Source: Dyadobacter crusticola DSM 16708
Lineage (GTDB): Bacteria; Bacteroidota; Bacteroidia; Cytophagales; Spirosomataceae
Reading direction: 5' to 3'
DNA: 64,000 nucleotides
Assembly (NCBI RefSeq): GCF_000701505.1
Contig: NZ_JNJB01000013.1
Span: forward strand, 1 to 64,000
Both the position numbers and the translations under genes were made by a program. Shown in pieces: positions 52,195 through 61,265 of this stretch (position 1 is its first letter; each line of letters opens with the position of its first letter). The notes below the pieces were generated by a model. It saw only the letters and a program-made list of their open reading frames with translations. It did not search any database and was not told the origin of the DNA.

Positions 52195-53031
52195 ATGAAA
52201 CGGTACGTTCTTCATACCCCATTCAGCATTTACCATTTCGAGGCTTTGAAATGGGTGCATTCGGTGCATAAGCATACCTACTTCGAGATCATTTTCATAC
52301 TGAAAGGCAGTGGTATCCACCATATCAATGGAAATGCCTTTGAATATGCCGAGGGCGACGTATTTCTTCTTGGTCCCGAAGACTTTCACCATTTTGAAAT
52401 TCAGGAACTGACCGAATTCAGCTTTGTCCGCTTCAACGAATCCATTCACAAGCAACTCCCCGGAGATAAGGACCACCCCTGGCAGCCGATTATTCGCGGG
52501 CTGTTGAATACGTCTTCACAAAGCAGAGGTTCCATCGTGACAGACAAGCAGGAAAGAGAGAAACTTCACCAGCTGCTGGCGGTCCTGGAAGCTGAATCCG
52601 CCAATGATCAATCGCAGTACTTTGAGGTAATCCGCGACAACCTGATGCGCAGTATGCTGATCATCCTGGCGCGAAGCCTGTTCAGTCAGGCTCAGAGCAA
52701 ACCTGTCCAGCAGGATTCGATAGAAGCAATCCTGATGTATATCAAAAAGCACATTTACCAGCCGCAGGAGCTCACAATCGAACATCTGGCCCACACTTTC
52801 CATTACGCGCCTGCCTACATCAGCATCTTTTTCAAGAAACATACGGGTGAATCGGTTAAACAATACATCATCAAGCACAAGATCAAGCTCATAGAAGCCC
52901 GCCTGCTTTACAGCCAGCTGACACTCAGCGAAATCGCCCACGAATTTGGCTACACCGACGAAAGCCATCTTTGCAAACAATTTAAAAAGTACACCGGCAC
53001 CACCCCGCTCCTGTTCCGGATGAGGGTGTAG
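52195..53031 (+). CDS. AraC-family regulator with cupin domain
   Basis: A 278-residue regulator. The N-terminal cupin-like part has HKHTYFEIIFILKGSGIHHING with FEYAEGDVFLLGPEDFHHFE, the usual sensing pocket of sugar-responsive AraC proteins. The C-terminal DNA-binding part holds two helix-turn-helix units: LTIEHLAHTFHYAPAYISIFFKKHTGES and LTLSEIAHEFGYTDESHLCKQFKK with TGTTPLLFR. It diverges from the DUF1080 operon (117 bp between) and precedes the phospholipase C gene. The sugar-type cupin and the DUF1080 neighbour suggest a carbohydrate signal. Confidence 0.9.
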   Translation: MKRYVLHTPFSIYHFEALKWVHSVHKHTYFEIIFILKGSGIHHINGNAFEYAEGDVFLLGPEDFHHFEIQELTEFSFVRFNESIHKQLPGDKDHPWQPIIRGLLNTSSQSRGSIVTDKQEREKLHQLLAVLEAESANDQSQYFEVIRDNLMRSMLIILARSLFSQAQSKPVQQDSIEAILMYIKKHIYQPQELTIEHLAHTFHYAPAYISIFFKKHTGESVKQYIIKHKIKLIEARLLYSQLTLSEIAHEFGYTDESHLCKQFKKYTGTTPLLFRMRV

Positions 53032-53099
53032 GGGAAAGCGTACATCGCCTCATTTACCCCCCACCCAAAAAATCATCAAATCGTAACAGCGACTTAACA

Positions 53100-53127
53100 T
53101 TTGGCACTGTGGGTTGGGATAATTTTG
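53100..53127 (+). promoter_or_regulatory. Promoter for the phospholipase C gene
   Basis: TAATTTTG at 53120-53127 is an exact -7 match. TTTG at 53100-53103 stands upstream with a 16-base spacer, shorter than the usual 19-21. The leader would be about 50 bases. Confidence 0.5.
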
Positions 53128-53185
53128 TGCTTCTTTTTTAATCTTATTTTTATTGCGACTAAGCGCAACTACCACTAATTATTAA

Positions 53186-55687
53186 ATGGATTCACGCAGA
53201 GATTTTCTTAAAAAAGCGGCTATGCTGGCCGGTACAGGTACTATGGCCAATATGCTGCCGCCTGTGATTCAGCAGGCGCTGGCCATTAATCCTGAACCCG
53301 GAAGTACGTTTTACGATGCCGAACATATTGTTTTCTTAATGCTCGAAAACAGGTCTTTCGACCACCAGCTCGGTACCTTGCAGGGCGTGCGCGGTTATAA
53401 TGATCCGCGTGCGATTGATCTGCCGAATAAGAATAAGGTCTGGTTCCAGTCCAATAAGGAAGGCGATACCTATGCGCCGTTTCACCTGAATGTAAAAGAT
53501 ACCAAAGTGGCGTGGATGGGATCGGTGCCGCACGGTTGGAGCGACCAGACTGATGCGATGAACGGTGGTAAGTACGACAAATGGCTGGACGTGAAGAAGC
53601 CGGGCCGCAAGGAATTTTCCCACATTCCGCTCACAATGGGCTACTGCGACAGGTCCGACTTCCCGTTCTACTACTCTCTCGCAGATGCATTTACAGTTTG
53701 CGATCACAACTTCTGTTCGAGCATCACAGGAACCCACCCCAACCGCTATTACTGGATGAGCGGAACTGTACGCGAGCAGAACGAGGCCGATGCAAAGGCG
53801 CATTTATGGAACATCAGCAACTACGTTTATCCTGAACTAACCTGGAAAACTTTCCCCGAAAGACTCGAAGAAATCGGTGTCCCCTGGAAGGTTTACCAGA
53901 ATGAAATCACAATGGGTTACGGGCTGAAAGGGGAAGAAAGCTCGTGGCTGAGTAACTTCGGGACCAATGTGCTGGAATATTTCAAGCAGTACAATGTGCG
54001 CTTCCACGAGGGTGGTATTGCCAATCTTCAAACCAAAAAAGAGGCCATTCTGGAAACCATCGAAGCGCTTGAAAAACAACCGGGCGACGGAAATGCACAG
54101 AAGCTGGCAGCTGCTAAAAAAGTACTCGCCAACATCGAGACAGCCCAGGCGAAATTCAACGCCGACACTTTCAATGCATTATCGAAAAATGAGAAAAGCC
54201 TGAATACCATGGCATTTACAACAAACATCAACGATGCGGACTTCCACGCACTCTCATCCATGCAATACGACGACAATGGAACAGAGCGGACGCTGAGTGT
54301 ACCCAAAGGGGATGTATTTCATCAGTTCCGTCAGGACGTGGAAAACGGTACATTGCCGGCTGTATCCTGGCTGATGCCGCCTGCGCATTTCTCTGATCAC
54401 CCGGGGCAGCCCTGGTTCGGGCCTTGGTATGTGAGCGAGGTAATGGAGATTTTGCTCAAAAATCCGGAGGTATGGAAAAAGACGATTTTCGTTTTGACTT
54501 ACGACGAAAATGACGGCTACTTCGACCACCTTCCACCTTATACAGTACCCAATCCGTATAAAGAGAATACCGGTAAAGTTTCAGCTAATATTGATCCTAA
54601 GCTGGACTTTGCCACCAAAACACAGCAAACTAACCCTTCCATGTCCGACAGCAAGCTCCGTGATGGATCGATCGGGCTTGGCTACCGGGTGCCGATGATC
54701 ATTGCGTCACCATGGACGCGCGGCGGGTTTGTCAACTCGGAAGTGTTTGACCATACCTCTTCACTGCAGTTCCTGGAAAATTTTGTAGAGCGCAAATTCA
54801 ACAAGAAGATCGTTGACGAAAATATCACGCAATGGAGGCGTACCATTTGCGGTGACCTTACTTCGGTGTTCCGGCCTTACAATGGCGAAAAAATTGAGAA
54901 ACCTGAGTTCCTTGACAAAAAACCTTTCATCGAAGGCATTCACCAGGCACAGTTCAAACAGGCGCCTGACAATTTCAAAAAGCTTTCAGCAACCGAAATC
55001 CAGGAAATCAGCGCCAATCCGGTAGCATCTGCATTATTCCCGACGCAGGAAAAAGGAGTGCGGGCTGCTTGCGCGCTGCCTTACGAGCTTTATGTAGATA
55101 ACCACTTTGACAAAGCAACAGGTCAGATCAAAGTAGCGTACAAGGCCGGGAACAGAGTTTTTGGCAAGAAAGCTGCCGGTTCTCCATTCCGGGTATACGC
55201 GATGAACCCGTACCAAAACGAGACTCTGCGCTCCTGGGATTATAGTGTATCCCCAGGCGATTCACTGGCTGACCAGTACAAGATCAGCGACTTTGAAAAC
55301 AGCAAATATCACCTGCGCATTTACGGGCCAAACGGATTTTTCCGTGAATTCACCGGCGACCAGAATAACCCGCTACTGGTGGTAAGCTGCGAGTATGAGT
55401 CAAAAAACTCGAAGCTGACGGGCAATGTCATTATCTCAGTTACAAACCAGGATAACAAAGCGCACGCCGTTGAACTCGTTGATAACAGCTATAAAACAGG
55501 TGACAAGAAAAAGACCATTGCGGCTGGCGGAAGTACACGGTTTACTTTCGATTTGTCTAAAAGCTTTAACTGGTATGACCTGAGCGTTAGAGTGAAAGAT
55601 AGTCAGCGATTCGAAGAGCGCTTCGCTGGTCGTGTAGAAACCGGCGCTGTTACTAAAACGGACCCATTGATGGGCGGCGTAGTGTAA
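53186..55687 (+). CDS. Tat-exported phosphocholine-type phospholipase C
   Basis: An 833-residue enzyme of the bacterial (acid-phosphatase superfamily) phospholipase C family. MDSRRDFLKKAAMLAG is a twin-arginine signal. The catalytic phosphoesterase domain shows VFLMLENRSFDHQLGTLQGV, NFCSSITGTHPNRYYWMSG (catalytic Thr/Ser region), VSWLMPPAHFSDHPGQP, FVLTYDENDGYFDHLPP and VPMIIASPWTRGGFVNSEVFDHTSSLQFLE. Two DUF756 beta-sandwich domains end it (YELYVDNHFDKATGQ; KLTGNVIISVTNQDNKAH). Such enzymes cut phosphatidylcholine or sphingomyelin and are often induced by phosphate shortage. A helical insert (about residues 285-330) carries many Lys and Glu. Its own promoter lies just upstream. Confidence 0.92.
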   Translation: MDSRRDFLKKAAMLAGTGTMANMLPPVIQQALAINPEPGSTFYDAEHIVFLMLENRSFDHQLGTLQGVRGYNDPRAIDLPNKNKVWFQSNKEGDTYAPFHLNVKDTKVAWMGSVPHGWSDQTDAMNGGKYDKWLDVKKPGRKEFSHIPLTMGYCDRSDFPFYYSLADAFTVCDHNFCSSITGTHPNRYYWMSGTVREQNEADAKAHLWNISNYVYPELTWKTFPERLEEIGVPWKVYQNEITMGYGLKGEESSWLSNFGTNVLEYFKQYNVRFHEGGIANLQTKKEAILETIEALEKQPGDGNAQKLAAAKKVLANIETAQAKFNADTFNALSKNEKSLNTMAFTTNINDADFHALSSMQYDDNGTERTLSVPKGDVFHQFRQDVENGTLPAVSWLMPPAHFSDHPGQPWFGPWYVSEVMEILLKNPEVWKKTIFVLTYDENDGYFDHLPPYTVPNPYKENTGKVSANIDPKLDFATKTQQTNPSMSDSKLRDGSIGLGYRVPMIIASPWTRGGFVNSEVFDHTSSLQFLENFVERKFNKKIVDENITQWRRTICGDLTSVFRPYNGEKIEKPEFLDKKPFIEGIHQAQFKQAPDNFKKLSATEIQEISANPVASALFPTQEKGVRAACALPYELYVDNHFDKATGQIKVAYKAGNRVFGKKAAGSPFRVYAMNPYQNETLRSWDYSVSPGDSLADQYKISDFENSKYHLRIYGPNGFFREFTGDQNNPLLVVSCEYESKNSKLTGNVIISVTNQDNKAHAVELVDNSYKTGDKKKTIAAGGSTRFTFDLSKSFNWYDLSVRVKDSQRFEERFAGRVETGAVTKTDPLMGGVV

Positions 55688-55717
55688 GCACTGATCTTGC
55701 TGCCTGAAAGGTCTGGT

Positions 55718-57502
55718 TTAATGGACAGCTGTATGTTCTGCCATTAAATCCGCTTCCAGATCGTGCAGCCCCGCAGCACCGTCCAGCAGCATATTGAGTG
55801 CCTGGTGCAGCAGATCAGCAGCGTGCTGGCCAGAACAAGAGCCGCCAAGTATCAGCGTCTCAGGGTTCGTGGCCAGCACGTTTTTAGTATAATCCATATT
55901 ACCGCGCGATTGCCAGATCATGTAACGGACATTTAACCCGCCGCACAAGCCGGCCAGGACTTCGGGTTCCTTACTGTCCTGAGCACTTTTAAAATCGGGG
56001 GAAAGACAATGCAAAATAGCCCATGGGTTTAGATGTTTGATTTGGGCCAATGAAAACCCCGCGCCTGCCGTTTTACTGAGCGACACAACCGGGATATTTC
56101 TTTCCAAACAGATCCTGCGCACTGATGCAGCGAAATCGCCACCTTCATCCAAAAGCAAGAGCGGCTGACAATCGCCAGCCGATTCTGCGTCTGGTTGCCA
56201 GGAATGGTCTCTGCACGAGGGGAACAGTCGGGTTTGCCGCTGCCACCAGCCCGCAGTTTCAAGAAGCGGGTGCTGAAAGGATGCTCCTGCATTGATTGCT
56301 TTGATCATACCTGCCAGTGCAGTGGGACGTACCTGATTATTGCTGACGTCGAAAACACCGGGCTCATACCCGCCCCAGGGCCGGGTTACCAACCGGTCCC
56401 AGCCATAAAGTCCAAGCAGTGCCCACACGGTAACGGCCCTGACATCCACTCCGTCAGACTTTAAAGCTGCTGCGGTACTCAGCATTTGATGCAGCCACCG
56501 CATCTGCTCTTCCCGCGTACTATATAAGTGGCACTCGGTTATAGATATCGGCAGACCGAAGCGCTCCCACGCCTCGCGTATCAGTACCCCCGCACCAATG
56601 GGCTCTGAATAGGGTACTCTTACTACCTCCACGTCGCTGTAAGCATGGATCCCGTTGCCGCCGTGAGTCCGCGCATCATACTTGTGCAGGTTCTCATCCA
56701 GATACCGCTCAGAGGTTATGTAGTAATTAAAGCCGGCTACGGAGGGCCGGCAGTGATTAACCTGAAAGTAGTGGAGCTGTTCTGGATCGATACCGACCGT
56801 GACCATACGCGTCCACATCAAATGCTCGGGGGTAAGTGTGCCACAAATCAGGTCATAGGAAAGCCACCTGCGTTCATTTTCAAATTCAGCCTGGTAGCTC
56901 AGCAATGGTGTGCTGTAAGTTTTGCCCAGATCGTCTGTCTGGATCAGTTCGGCCTCGGGATTAACCCGGCGGATCGCCTGCATGGCCATCACAGTTGCTT
57001 TGCATTCGCTTAGCAAAATTTTGTAACAGCTGAGCTCGTCGCACAGGTGGGGATACCAATGCCCATAAAGTCCGCAGAACCTGGCCGTCGTAAGTGGTTC
57101 ATTTACCGGCGTATAATAGCGGATCCAGGGAAACTTTTCTGCAACACTAACTGCATAGTCTGCTAACCCTTCTTCGAAACTGCCGTCAAAAAAATTCACA
57201 TGCCTGGGTCCGCTGCCGTGGTGCACAAGTCCTGCAATGACATTCATGCCCGCCTCACGGATCTGCTGTAGTTTCGTTTCGGTGCAACGCCAGTCGATTT
57301 CCGCGTCCAAGTCCGGCTGGTGCCTTTCCCAGAGGACAGGATACCGCAGAGTCTTGATCCCAAGAGAGGCGATCAATTCAATATCGCCGTCACGCTCGTA
57401 GTGCCTTGCATATTCCAGCTGATCGAAGTAGCTGTCATTCACGCGGTTGATGGTACATTCAAGTCCGCCCCAGATTTCAATGGCATGATTAGAAGTTTTC
57501 AT
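55718..57502 (-). CDS. GH1-type glycosidase fused to a degenerate RmlD-like domain
   Basis: A 594-residue protein. Residues 1 to about 415 form a family-1-like (beta/alpha)8 barrel: IEIWGGLECTINRVNDSYFD, GIKTLRYPVLWERH, GLVHHGSGPRHVNFF, the acid/base Glu135 in YYTPVNEPLT and the nucleophile Glu323 in LPISITECHLYSTREEQMRW. From about 445 on, PLLLLDEGGDFAASVRRICLERNIP and LNPWAILHCLSPDF follow the layout of a sugar-nucleotide SDR (RmlD) domain, normally TGATGTLG and INAAGY. The glycine NAD motif has been lost and the domain is short. Intact GH1-RmlD fusions are known in cyanobacteria and Bacteroidota. The ATG at 57502 is used; the longer frame starts with TTG. Substrate is unknown. Confidence 0.8.
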   Translation of the reverse strand: MKTSNHAIEIWGGLECTINRVNDSYFDQLEYARHYERDGDIELIASLGIKTLRYPVLWERHQPDLDAEIDWRCTETKLQQIREAGMNVIAGLVHHGSGPRHVNFFDGSFEEGLADYAVSVAEKFPWIRYYTPVNEPLTTARFCGLYGHWYPHLCDELSCYKILLSECKATVMAMQAIRRVNPEAELIQTDDLGKTYSTPLLSYQAEFENERRWLSYDLICGTLTPEHLMWTRMVTVGIDPEQLHYFQVNHCRPSVAGFNYYITSERYLDENLHKYDARTHGGNGIHAYSDVEVVRVPYSEPIGAGVLIREAWERFGLPISITECHLYSTREEQMRWLHQMLSTAAALKSDGVDVRAVTVWALLGLYGWDRLVTRPWGGYEPGVFDVSNNQVRPTALAGMIKAINAGASFQHPLLETAGWWQRQTRLFPSCRDHSWQPDAESAGDCQPLLLLDEGGDFAASVRRICLERNIPVVSLSKTAGAGFSLAQIKHLNPWAILHCLSPDFKSAQDSKEPEVLAGLCGGLNVRYMIWQSRGNMDYTKNVLATNPETLILGGSCSGQHAADLLHQALNMLLDGAAGLHDLEADLMAEHTAVH

Positions 57503-57600
57503 AAAGGCTCTGTTAGGTCCAAAGAACTTTTTAGGAGTCCTTTCCAAATGTTCGTCCTTATAATAAAACCCGTACCAGCAAGCCAGGACCCCCGCGATCT

Positions 57601-58605
57601 TTAAGTATACATTTTATCATTTTCAGCCACACGCACCACCAGCTTGCCTATTGTGTGGCCTTTCTCCATTTGTTCGTGTGCGAGCGGGAGCTCTTCCAGG
57701 GCGTAAACTCCTGATATGTGGGTCTGTAATGCCCCGCTTTCCACCAGTGCGACGAGCTTCTCCAAAATCTTGCCCTGCCTGTTGTCAGCGGGGTTCTGCA
57801 AAGGGCCACCCATGAACTGGTAGCTTAATGTAGTATTTTTCAAAAGCAAACGATAGCCCTCGCGCTCGTCGGTCGCTACCGGCAATATCGTGCAGATCTT
57901 CCCGTTGTAGGCTGCATACTCAATGCATTGTTTGAACGTAGCTCCGCCAACCGTGTCAAGTATCAGCGCCGCTCCCTGCCCGCCTGTTAGATCCATTATC
58001 CGGCTGGTCACATCTTCCTTTTGGTAATTAATCACATGATCAGCGCCGAGCTCGCCGGAACAATACGCCATTGACTCGCTTCGGCTGGCAGTGGTAATTA
58101 CGGTGCATCCGGCATTCTTCGCCAGCTGGATCGCAAGGTGCCCCACCCCGCCGGCACCGGCGTGTATCACCACCAGGTCACCCATCTGAATGGCCAGTCT
58201 GTCAAACAATGCTTCATAGGCGGTAATGCCAACCAGCGGTATTGCCGCGGCAGTATTGTCATCCAATGCGCCGGCCAATGCGCAGGAGCGGTGATCCATT
58301 GCTACATACTCTGCATTCGCGCCATTCCGAAAGGGACTTGGTGATCCTATTACCCGGTCGCCCACAGCAAAACCTTTGACATTACTCCCCATTGCCACAA
58401 CGACCCCGCACACATCAAAACCGAGCACCACCGGAAATTGGCGGGGTACTGAAGCTTTGGTTCGAATGCGGCAATCGAGCGGATTGATGCTGGTTGTCAG
58501 CACTTTTAAGATCAGATCATCGGCGGCTGGTACAGGTTCAGGTATTTCCCTGATCTCAAAAACTGCACGAGCTGGCCCGTGAGCGGTAATTACATTTGCT
58601 TTCAT
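57601..58605 (-). CDS. Zinc-less MDR dehydrogenase (quinone oxidoreductase type)
   Basis: A 334-residue medium-chain dehydrogenase: GroES-like start (PVPAADDLILKVLTTSINPLDCRI, FPVVLGFDVCGVVVAMG), cofactor domain VVIHAGAGGVGHLAIQLAKNAGC (AGAGGVG), GADHVINYQKEDV and LILDTVGGATF. The NPLDCRIR signature in place of the zinc ligands points to the NADPH:quinone reductase (Qor/ZADH) branch. It lies 62 bp downstream of an AraC gene on the same strand and 98 bp before the GH1-RmlD gene, and may be controlled by that AraC protein. Confidence 0.9.
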   Translation of the reverse strand: MKANVITAHGPARAVFEIREIPEPVPAADDLILKVLTTSINPLDCRIRTKASVPRQFPVVLGFDVCGVVVAMGSNVKGFAVGDRVIGSPSPFRNGANAEYVAMDHRSCALAGALDDNTAAAIPLVGITAYEALFDRLAIQMGDLVVIHAGAGGVGHLAIQLAKNAGCTVITTASRSESMAYCSGELGADHVINYQKEDVTSRIMDLTGGQGAALILDTVGGATFKQCIEYAAYNGKICTILPVATDEREGYRLLLKNTTLSYQFMGGPLQNPADNRQGKILEKLVALVESGALQTHISGVYALEELPLAHEQMEKGHTIGKLVVRVAENDKMYT

Positions 58606-58667
58606 CGTCTGGATTTTTCAGCAAAATTACCGCTGCGCAGATCTCAGCATTTGCGGGAACGGGAGCC

Positions 58668-59552
58668 TTATTTGCGCGCCCGGGAGTTTTTGAATGCCTG
58701 AGGGCGGATGCCATGCTTCTTTGTAAAAGCATTGGAAAAAGCGGCCGGACTCTCGTAGCCGCATTGGATCGCCACTTCATGCACAGGCATCGAAGTGTCC
58801 AGCAGCAAGCGTGCCGCGCGTTCGAGCCGGAATTCTGATTGGTACTGGAACACGGAAGTATGCAGCTCGTCGCGAAAAACCTGTTTGATACGGAAGGTAT
58901 TTGTGCCTGTCATTTGCGCGAGTTCTGCGATCGTCAGGTAGCGGTCAGCCTGATGAATGTGCCAGATCGCTTCCTGCAAAATGTCTTTTCTACCCTGACG
59001 TGGCAACAACTGTGTGGCAAGACCAAAGAGCTGGTCGGTGATCAGCTTTTCTTCAAAAAGGCGCAGCAGACCAGGACTTTCCTTTGCTATATTTTTCAAC
59101 TGTAAAAAGGCACCTGCGCATTCTTCGGATAACCGCATTGTTTTGACCGGCTGATCAAAAAGCATGGGTACCTGGCTGGCAAGCAATGCAATATGCTCCT
59201 CCGAGAGGTGGATATGGATAATCTTAAATCTTGTATCTGCCGGCAGCGCCGCTTTGTAGGGTTCCACATCTGTTTGATAAAAAAGCGCCTGTCCTGTGCT
59301 GAATTCATATCCCTGGGAAAACCTGGGCGCCGATTGCGACTTGCCTGCAATGCAAAGCACCATTTTGTAAAACTTTTCGGGATAGCTGACATGGAGCGTA
59401 TGAGCGCGAGTGGTGTGAAAGTCAAACCAGTGAATACGCGAAGTGGCAGGCAGCTGCTCCGACTGCTCGTAATACCGGTAAAGCTGCTTTCCTGAATCCT
59501 CCCCTACGCACTTCTCAGGGAAAATCAACTCATTCTGATAGGAGATCCGCAT
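58668..59552 (-). CDS. AraC-family transcriptional regulator
   Basis: A 294-residue regulator. The N-terminal sensing half (SRIHWFDFHTTRAHTLHVSY, FYKMVLCIAGKSQS, STGQALFYQTDVEPYKAA) has a cupin-like pattern without clear metal ligands. The C-terminal half has two helix-turn-helix units (LTIAELAQMTGTNTFRIKQVF, MPVHEVAIQCGYESPAAFSNAF) and ends in HGIRPQAFKNSRARK. The ATG at 59552 is used; a TTG four codons earlier is possible. It sits just before the dehydrogenase gene on the same strand. Confidence 0.88.
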   Translation of the reverse strand: MRISYQNELIFPEKCVGEDSGKQLYRYYEQSEQLPATSRIHWFDFHTTRAHTLHVSYPEKFYKMVLCIAGKSQSAPRFSQGYEFSTGQALFYQTDVEPYKAALPADTRFKIIHIHLSEEHIALLASQVPMLFDQPVKTMRLSEECAGAFLQLKNIAKESPGLLRLFEEKLITDQLFGLATQLLPRQGRKDILQEAIWHIHQADRYLTIAELAQMTGTNTFRIKQVFRDELHTSVFQYQSEFRLERAARLLLDTSMPVHEVAIQCGYESPAAFSNAFTKKHGIRPQAFKNSRARK

Positions 59553-59611
59553 ACGTAAAGACAATTAACAGTTTGCAAATTAGTGCCCGACGCGCAAAAG
59601 TGAATGGAGAC

Positions 59612-60604
59612 TTAGGGAAAGGTTTGAAAGCCCGCTTCCTTGTTGTACCTCGACCGGTATTCCAACGGCGACAGGCCCGTGATTTTTCTGAATACCTCAC
59701 GAAACGCTTTCATGTCCGAATAGCCCGACTCGTACATTACTTCTTTCACATTCTTGGCGCTGATCTCGAAAGCCTTTTTCGCCGCCTCCACCCTCACGCG
59801 CTGTGCGTATTCGATCGGCGTGTTGCCGGTTGCTTTGATAAATCTCCTGTCAAAGTTTCGTCTGCCCACAGCATAGTTGGAGATCAGCTGGGTAATGGAA
59901 ATTCTGCTTTGCAGATTGTTTTCTATGTAAGTCTGAGCTTCTCTTACAATCTGATCATCATGCGACTTTTGCCCGGCGAAAATAATAAAGGGCGCCTGGC
60001 TCTGTCTGTCGATATCGATCTGAAATACTTTCGAACAGAAAATCGCTGTCTGCCTGTCGAAGTACCTTTCCACCACATAAATGATCAGGTTCAGGAATGA
60101 AAAAGCCCCGCCATTCGTATAAATGCCATGTTCATTGGTGATTAGCCCGTCGCGTTTCACATCCACCTGCGGGAACATGGCGCGGAATGAATCTGCGAAA
60201 GCCCAGTGTGTTGAGCAGCTCTTGCCGCTGAGCAGCCCGGTTTGTGCAAGCAGGAATGCGCCGGTACAGATACTTGCTACCTCGGCACCCAGCATATATT
60301 GATCTTTCAGCCATTGAATCAGGTACGCATTCTGGTCTATAGCTTCCTGGAACCGGTGGTTTACGGAAGGAATGATAATCAGGCTGGTCTTTTTGACTTC
60401 GGATAAATGGGTGTGCGGCCGCACCGAGAATAGCCCATCATGAAAGTCCTGCTCGCCCGAAAGTCCTGCCAGCTCTATCTGGTACCCTTCCTTGTTCTCC
60501 TTTTCTTTCCAGTAACTATTAGCGCGGGTGAGGATCTTGTAAGCGCCTACGATACTGCTCAGGTTACCCTGCCCCTGGGGAACGAGAATCGTTATCTTTT
60601 TCAT
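59612..60604 (-). CDS. GlxA-type regulator (DJ-1/PfpI + AraC)
   Basis: A 330-residue regulator. Residues 1-190 form a DJ-1/PfpI-like domain: KKITILVPQGQGNLSSIVGAY, SLIIIPSVNH, ASICTGAFLLAQTGLLSGKSCSTHW with the nucleophile-elbow Cys and DGLITNEHGIYTNGGAFSFLNL. The rest is an AraC DNA-binding domain (ISITQLISNYAVGRRNFDRRFIKATGNTPIEY, NVKEVMYESGYSDMKAFREVF). The ATG at 60604 is chosen because the longer frame begins with an unrelated Cys-rich stretch lying in the divergent promoter region. It diverges from the SRPBCC gene, which is a likely target. Confidence 0.9.
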   Translation of the reverse strand: MKKITILVPQGQGNLSSIVGAYKILTRANSYWKEKENKEGYQIELAGLSGEQDFHDGLFSVRPHTHLSEVKKTSLIIIPSVNHRFQEAIDQNAYLIQWLKDQYMLGAEVASICTGAFLLAQTGLLSGKSCSTHWAFADSFRAMFPQVDVKRDGLITNEHGIYTNGGAFSFLNLIIYVVERYFDRQTAIFCSKVFQIDIDRQSQAPFIIFAGQKSHDDQIVREAQTYIENNLQSRISITQLISNYAVGRRNFDRRFIKATGNTPIEYAQRVRVEAAKKAFEISAKNVKEVMYESGYSDMKAFREVFRKITGLSPLEYRSRYNKEAGFQTFP

Positions 60605-60671
60605 GTTTTTTGGCAGAAAGGTATCAATACATCTTGTCCAAATCAACCCGTCGGATTGTCCATTTTGCATA

Positions 60672-60702
60672 GTTGCTATATTTCTGCAAGTCAATACTTT
60701 TG
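60672..60702 (+). promoter_or_regulatory. Promoter for the SRPBCC gene
   Basis: TACTTTTG at 60695-60702 is an exact -7 match. GTTG at 60672-60675 stands at the -33 place with a 19-base spacer (three of four bases). The leader would be about 35 bases. Confidence 0.5.
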
Positions 60703-60744
60703 ACAAAACAACACAGTGAAACCAACACCTAATCAAAAGCAACT

Positions 60745-61188
60745 ATGGCAGATATCCTGCACCGGATCGGGGTCAAGGCGTCCCCCCAAGATGTTTATCA
60801 GGCACTCACTACCAATGCCGGACTGGCTGGCTGGTGGACCACAGATACCCGGGGCGAAGGCGACCAGGTAGGAAATATCATCGGGTTCCGGTTCGGAGCC
60901 GGCGGTTTTGATATGAAAGTGAAAGAACTTGTCGCGCCCACCAGGGTTGTCTGGGAGGTTGTGGACGGTCCCGCAGAATGGATCCCGACTACCATCCGTT
61001 TCGAGCTGAAACAGGACGGCGACTTTGTCATACTTCTCTTCAAACACCTGAACTGGCAGGAGCCGGTGGAATTTATGCATCACTGCAGCACCAAATGGGC
61101 CGTTTTTCTGATGAGCCTCAAATCACTTCTCGAAACCGGAGCAGGAAGCCCCGACCCCGTTGATGTCAAAATCGACAACTGGAATTGA
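60745..61188 (+). CDS. SRPBCC/AHSA1-type protein
   Basis: A 147-residue protein with one START-like ligand-binding fold: ILHRIGVKASPQDVYQALTTNAGLAGWWTTDTRG, GFRFGAGGFDMKVKELVAPTRVVWEVVDGP, TIRFELKQDGDFVILLFKHLNW, then the long C-terminal helix (STKWAVFLMSLKSLLETG). This is the pattern of the AHSA1/CalC group. Ligand unknown. It is transcribed away from a GlxA-type regulator, a common arrangement for regulators and small ligand-binding proteins. Confidence 0.88.
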   Translation: MADILHRIGVKASPQDVYQALTTNAGLAGWWTTDTRGEGDQVGNIIGFRFGAGGFDMKVKELVAPTRVVWEVVDGPAEWIPTTIRFELKQDGDFVILLFKHLNWQEPVEFMHHCSTKWAVFLMSLKSLLETGAGSPDPVDVKIDNWN

Positions 61189-61203
61189 ATGTGGAAGCAA
61201 AGC

Positions 61204-61244
61204 AAAAAAGCCGCCCGACCCAAAATGATCTGGGGCAGGGCGGC
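61204..61244 (-). terminator. Terminator after the GyrI-like gene
   Basis: GCCGCCC (61210-61216) pairs with GGGCGGC (61238-61244), with a further inner CCC/GGG pairing. Read on the minus strand, six T follow at 61209-61204. It lies 21 bases past the minus-strand stop at 61266 and may also stop the converging SRPBCC transcript. Confidence 0.8.
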
Positions 61245-61265
61245 ATAACTTGGTTAAAAAAACCA

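Noticed and set aside
53102..53118. Sigma-54-like site TGGCAC followed by GTTGGG before the phospholipase gene
   Set aside because: The -12 element is shifted and lacks the GC core, and an exact Bacteroidota -7 box overlaps the same region.
59573..60100. Plus-strand open frame of 175 codons
   Set aside because: It is antisense to the AraC part of the GlxA-type regulator and has no domain pattern.
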